Shown: positions 59,168-64,000 of the stretch, piece by piece
How positions within the stretch are numbered: position 1 is the stretch's first letter
Layout: the number at the start of each line of letters is the position of its first letter
Assembly: GCA_002205965.3 (NCBI GenBank)
Contig: NADL03000007.1
Span: 124,001 to 188,000, forward strand
DNA: 64,000 nucleotides
Source of the DNA: Kappaphycus alvarezii
Lineage: Eukaryota; Rhodophyta; Florideophyceae; Gigartinales; Solieriaceae
Reading direction: 5' to 3'
Program-made: the position numbers and the translations under genes
The notes under the pieces: model-generated
Database searches by the model: none
Seen by the model: only the letters and a program-made list of their open reading frames with translations
Told to the model about the DNA's origin: nothing

Positions 59168-60641
59168 ATGGGAAAGAAACATGGAAAGTCAAAAAAGAAG
59201 ACCCAGACCATCTCTCTCGCCGAGTTTAACCAAGATGCAGGTCTAGGAGGTGTCGACCCCTCCCTTTCTGCCCTTCCCACTGCACCCAAGGCCGCCGAGG
59301 AGTGGGACGCCGTGGGAGGTCGTCCCGAATACAATTCTCGTGGCTACAAGGAACGTTCTTCAAACCGGCCCCGTGACTACAATCGCGATGCAGACTTTCA
59401 AGACCGTGACTGGACACGCAAAGGTCCCCTAGAGGAAAAGGAACGTGGAAATTCCTTTGGTCTTGGAGGTGCTGAACGTGATTGGGGGAAATGCGTCGTG
59501 GACCTTTGGAAGCACCAGAGACAACTGAAAGAAACTGGGATGGAATGAGGAGAGGCCAGACTGTCGATAGCGTCTTTGAGGGAAATCAGCAACGCGATTG
59601 GGTAAGGAAAGGACCCATTGAGCCGGAGCAAGCTAGTATTCCGCGCGTCATCTCTGACGAGAATTGGGCATCAGCCAGAAAGATGACCGTCGACGCGCGC
59701 CGATTTACCGGAACAGAAAAGAGATGTCGACTGGGGCGTGCGAAAGGGACCGGTCGAAGCACAGGCCGGTGTTCCGCCGGAAGTGGACTGGTCACAGAGA
59801 AAGGGACCTGTCGAAGCTGATGTCCCTGCAAAGGTAGAGGAAGAGTGGACTAGAAAGGGTCCGGTTGAGCCTGAGGTAACTGCAAAGAGGGCGGATGAGG
59901 ATTGGAGCTCGGCGAGAAGAGGTCCTGTTGAGGCTGCGATAGACGAACTTCACATAGCAGACAAGGAATGGACTCGAAGAGGGCCAGTAGATGCTCAAGT
60001 TGAAGTCGGACAGAGGCCGAGGGAAATTGACCTTACGACCATGAGAGGGTCAAAGCTGAAGCAATTGGAAAATTCGGATGCAACTCACAGCAAGCAGGAC
60101 GGTGAGGAGATGAGGAGGGAGGGGATGGAGAGGGGTTCTTGGCGTGGGGAGGGCCGGCTGGGCACCGGCGGAGAGATCCTGTTGCCCGTGAGAGACCGGC
60201 TTCGACTGGGCAAGACTTTGCCGGAGTGACCGCGGAGCGTGATTGGGGGGCTGCGAGGCGGTCTCAGCCGTGAGAGAGAGGGACTACAGACCACGACGCG
60301 GGCTAGGTGGGCGTGTATCCGATGTCAGCGAAACGACTGAAGTTGCTCAGGCAGAGGGAGACCAAGGTCGGAATGAGGAGGACGGGGATGATTGGACCAT
60401 GGTGCGTAGTGGAGCACAGAAACGTGCGGCGGCCAGTGCGAATCGTCGTTTTCAAGGCCGGGATACACTACGAGGGTTTCAGAGACGTGGAGGGAGAGAG
60501 TTTAGTAGGACTGAAGGGCCTGATCAGACGCAAGTCGAGGCGCAGAATAAGTCTACTTCATCTCCAATTACGCCTCTGCTTCAGCCATATCAGAGTCTTA
60601 GAAATTTACCCTTCTTTGGAGAAGGTTCGAAGGTGATATGA
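59168..60641 (+). CDS. eIF4B-like protein with W-RKGP repeats (frameshifted)
   Basis: Probable translation initiation factor 4B homologue, a co-factor of the eIF4A helicase. From the ATG at 59168, MGKKHGKSKKKTQTISLAEF is the Lys-rich, 'SLAEF' opening seen in fungal and plant eIF4B. The body has at least six copies of a short unit: DWTRKGPLEEK, MRRGPLEAPE, DWVRKGPIEPEQ, WSQRKGPVEAD, EWTRKGPVEPE, DWSSARRGPVEA and EWTRRGPVDAQ, comparable to the NWERKGPL units of fungal eIF4B. The C-terminus has GDDWTMVRSGAQKRAAASA. No RRM is visible. Frame changes occur near 59,490, 59,720 and 60,230. Overall the protein is charged, disordered in look and about 490 residues. The name rests on repeat style and opening, not on a folded domain. 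Confidence 0.55.
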
Positions 60642-61103
60642 GGAATCGTGCGGGGTCTCTCCAGGGGATAGAATTTACTTCGGTAAGGTTGCGAGGTGAG
60701 GGGTGGATTGTTGCTAGTTATCGGATTTAGATTCATTCACACCTGTACTTCATCCAGCAATCGATGTATGGCCTTTTGTGAGTTTACTAAAAAAACGCCT
60801 TGTTTGCCAGGCCCAATTCTACCAATGTACTTTACTATAGACCTGCAAAGGGCATTTTCACATGTGCAGGTTCGCGGTTGCAGTAGAAACTACGAAAGAA
60901 GAGTGCAGAGCTTGAACATTAACGTGTTTGGCGAGGTTAAGTCGAGAGCAGCCAGATATAAAACTCCCTGAAACATATTGCAGCACCGCCATGACGCATG
61001 ATGATGAGACATGTGATGAGACGCCGGCCTGTTTGCTGTATGCTAGCAACCTGTACACCAGTGCTGAGCAAGCTTAATGTAATCCTAATGTTACAACCAA
61101 CCT
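60642..61103. other. shared 3' gap between eIF4B-like gene and NUP98
   Basis: 462-bp tail-to-tail gap, nothing recognised. Confidence 0.6.
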
Positions 61104-64000
61104 TCAGGCCTCAGAGAACCCTGTGGCTTCAAATATCCACTCCCCGTCATCTGCATTGTACCCAAAAAGCGCAGATTATTGTCCGCACAAAATGCCTCTA
61201 ACTTGGCGGCGTATTTAGCTACCTGCATCTTGTCTTGCGATACTTCTCCAGTATTCTTGTCCTTTTTGTGCATCCCTCTCAAAGTCACCTTCGCAGGTGC
61301 GTCTAGCTGATAAGCATCCCGTTCAGGATATACTGCCACCTCCCTCTTTTAATATCCACCACATTATCCAGATCGAGCCCTCGCACATCAACCGGTTCAT
61401 TCCATCTAATTTCACCAAAACCTTCTCGTCCCACGGTGAATCCTTCAACGTCTGTAATTCCTTCATTGTCTTTGATGCCAACTCTGACAAACTTGGAATG
61501 GTATAAAAACTATCCTTTGTCAGGTAAGGTAAATAATTCGCAGGGTTATACTGCTCTGCGGCATCAACTGGCCTCCTCAAGCTCCAAGTGGAGGGTCGTT
61601 TTGCGGACCACATAAATTGCTCTTCTGTCCCGTTAACAGTTGATCTCTGGTTCTCACCATTGTCCTCGGCAAGACCACCAGAAGGTACTTCTGATATCGC
61701 CTTATTATTGATGTTATTGCCGGGTACTACCCCCATCGGCCTCCTTGTCAACATTTCCCGTTGCAGGAGGCGCAGGCTTGTCTCCATCTGCTTGCGAATC
61801 TTTATCTGGAGATTGCGTTGAAGAATACAAAGCAGCCTTCTTATTGTCACCAGGCCCAACTCCAGGAACATCCGACTGCCCCTGGCCTTGTTTCGTTAAT
61901 GTGTTGGGACTGGAAGTAGAGTTTTCACAACTTGGGGGGGTATCGACGTTGATGGGAGCAGCGTTCGGCGTCTCGAGGCAGTGAACTGCTGAGGTGAAAA
62001 GAAAGGCATCTTCCGGACTGCAGGGGTCACAGGTGCAGGCGCTCTCGCTAATGCAAGCGCTGATTGAGGAGAAGGTCCCGGAAGCCTAAACGCAGTACCT
62101 GATACTCTTGCAGTCGCCCCACCTAGTTTACCAACGACACTTCTCATCTTCGTTCGATGCGGTGTTCTGCCTGCCCAACCGTAATCTCCAGTTGCTCGAC
62201 CGGGGGAAAGGTTGACCAGCGGTGGAGTCGGCAATACCACAATGGACACTGCATTTCCTTTTTGATCGACATGCGAACTTGCCTTGGCTTGCTGTTCCAA
62301 CATTTTCTTCTGTTTATCGAGCTCTCCCTGAAGTACTTGCAAGTTGTGCAATACAGTTCCATAGTTAGCTCCGGGTGGGGCAACAGTGCCACCGTTGCCC
62401 TGAGTGGCGGCTTGAATGTGTTCATCACCGACGGGTTTTGAAAGGGCGGTGTAATGTGCGGAGCAACTTGGCCCCTGGCTGGTGGACCAAAGAGATGATT
62501 GAGGATTTTGTTGTTGATTAGGTTGACTCCCGAATCCACCCCCGAATCCACCCCCGAATCCAAATCCTGTGTTGGAGCGCTTTGTCCAATGCTCGCGCCG
62601 CCGCCGAAAAGACCACCCCCGCTACTGCTTGAGACACCAAACCCAGCAGCTGGTGCTGAGGACCCAAACAAAGGTTTCTGTCCAATGGGGTTAGAACCCA
62701 TCGAAGGTGCAAAGGAAGATCCCCCTCCGAACAAGTTACTTTGCTGGCCTCCTCCGCCAAATAAGTTTGCTGCACTTTGCGGATTTCCAAATGCATTGCC
62801 ACCAGTGGAGCTGCTGATCCAAATAGCCCACCACTTGACTGGGTTTTCCGAAAGGAGCAGATTGGGACTGGGGTGGGAAGGCATTACTTGGTCCAGATTG
62901 TCCAAATAGGTTATTGCCCCCAGATTGGTTGTTGGCACCGAATCCAGACCCACCGAAGGCACCCCCGAACCGAACGCATTAGTTGCACCCCCAAACCCGC
63001 CTCCTGTAGAACCAAAACCTCCCCCAGAGCCAAAACCAGTCCCATTAGATCCAAAGCCACCTGCACTGGACCGAAGGCATTCGATCCGAACCAAATGCAG
63101 ATGAACCAAAGGAATTTGACGCACCAAACGCACCCGAAGACTGGCCGAACCCTCCTGCAGATTGTTGGTCAACAGTCCTCCGCCAGTTTGACCAAATCCG
63201 CCACCGCTATTCCCAAACCCACTAGAACTAGACTGCCCAAATCCCCCACCTGTATTGCCGAAGCCAGAATTACTACCGAACAAGCCACCGCCAGAAGACG
63301 CACCAAATCCACCACCTTGCTGCCCAAATCCTGAGGATGAAGCACCAAAACCAGTATTTCCGAATGCCGATCCCGATGCTCCAGATCCGAAAAGTCCACT
63401 CGAAGGGTTAGATTGGCCGAACAGAGCACCGCCGCCCGCAGAATTACTGCCACCTTTGTTTCCCAACGAATAATCTTCAAGTCTCAGCTCCTCGATACTT
63501 TCACGGTACACAGACATCATGGTTATTGCGTGGTACTTGGACCCAGAGGATGCGTTGCCTTCATATTCTGTTGTGATTTGCCACGGAGTTGATGCCGTTC
63601 CCTTTTGGTTTTGATTACTGGCCCCAAATCCCGTGTTACCTTGATTACCAAAGAGTGATGAACCAGAGCTACGAATTACCAAATATGCCACCACCTCCAG
63701 AGGAACCGTAGGAATTACCAAACAAATTTGAGGAACCAGCTCCCCATCCAGATTGCGACTGTCCAAATGCTGAACCTGACGCTCCGAATGCCCCCCTGTT
63801 GACGGCTTATTTCCGAAAAGCGATGTCCCTCCTCCGCCTCCACCGAATGCACCAACACCTGAGCCAAACGCCGATTGAGACGCGCCGAAGACCCCTGATG
63901 AGCCAAACCCTGAGGTCGACTGACCCCAAATACTGAGGATCCAAAGGCACCAGTGGCACCGAAGGCTGGGGTTGATTGGGCAGCGGAGGCCCCAAATACG
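61104..64000 (-). CDS. NUP98: nucleoporin NUP98, N-terminus beyond the window (frameshifted)
   Basis: FG nucleoporin of the pore channel and mRNA export. The gene runs from the right edge leftward. Gly/Phe-rich FG, GLFG and GxFG repeats fill about 64,000-62,520. Inside them, at about 63,545-63,470, is the GLEBS motif that binds RAE1/GLE2 (SIEELRLEDYSLGNKG). A spacer carries LQGELDKQKKMLEQQAKA. The C-terminal autoproteolytic fold spans about 61,520-61,104: KDSFYTIPSLSELASKTMKE, FTVGREGFGEIRWNEPVDVR, GLDLDNVVDIKRGEVAVYPE and FLGYNADDGEWIFEATGFSE. It ends FSEA-stop, only three residues after the Phe-Ser scissile position, so no NUP96 is fused. The usual His before Phe-Ser is Gly here. Several frame changes, near 61,430, 61,340, 61,135 and in the FG part. 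Confidence 0.94.

Noticed and set aside
1-64000. CRISPR arrays, operons, bacterial-style promoters and ribosome binding sites
   Set aside because: Gene content and introns show a eukaryote nuclear sequence; no spaced identical repeats of CRISPR type are present.

Overview
This window is nuclear DNA from a eukaryote, most likely a unicellular alga with a primary plastid; a red alga is my best guess. The evidence is a set of eukaryote-only genes (AP-3 delta, NEDD8 E1 UBA3, UBC13, VPS18, SF3A2, ARL5, NUP98), a few short GT-AG introns with GTACGT or GTAAGT donors, and a CYP38/TLP40-type thylakoid-lumen cyclophilin. Its leader looks like a transit peptide plus a lumen signal with no preceding ER signal. 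Lineage within the algae is inference.

Layout. Positions 1-11,330 are gene-rich: AP-3 delta (+), UBA3 (-), CYP38-like cyclophilin (+), UBC13 (-). From about 11.3 to 42.4 kb there is a visibly A+T-rich, gene-poor stretch with a 48-bp acidic tandem repeat, a dead pogo-type transposase, a complete but inactivated Copia element (26,637-31,672, LTRs and CTGAA target duplication visible), a 21-bp tandem repeat and low-complexity purine/pyrimidine blocks. At 42.4-44.7 kb lies a PIF/Harbinger-type pair of intact convergent ORFs. From 45.2 kb to the right edge the window is gene-rich again: VPS18 (+), an unrecognised protein (+), mannose-6-phosphate isomerase (+), SF3A2 (+), ARL5 (-), an eIF4B-like protein (+) and NUP98 (-, cut by the window end).

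The host genes are unlinked in function: vesicle traffic (AP-3, VPS18 and ARL5), ubiquitin/NEDD8 conjugation (UBA3, UBC13), splicing, translation, nuclear pore, sugar metabolism and photosystem assembly. Several sit in tail-to-tail pairs with short 3' gaps.

Two features cut across the window. First, runs of the pentamer TACAG/CTGTA, which build palindromes such as TACTGTACAGTA, recur 130-600 bp upstream of many gene starts. Second, nearly every host gene is broken by single-base frameshifts with conserved residues on both sides, while the Harbinger ORFs and UBC13 are intact; uncorrected assembly indels are the simplest explanation. For the broken genes I give the outer limits of the whole reading, not one continuous frame.
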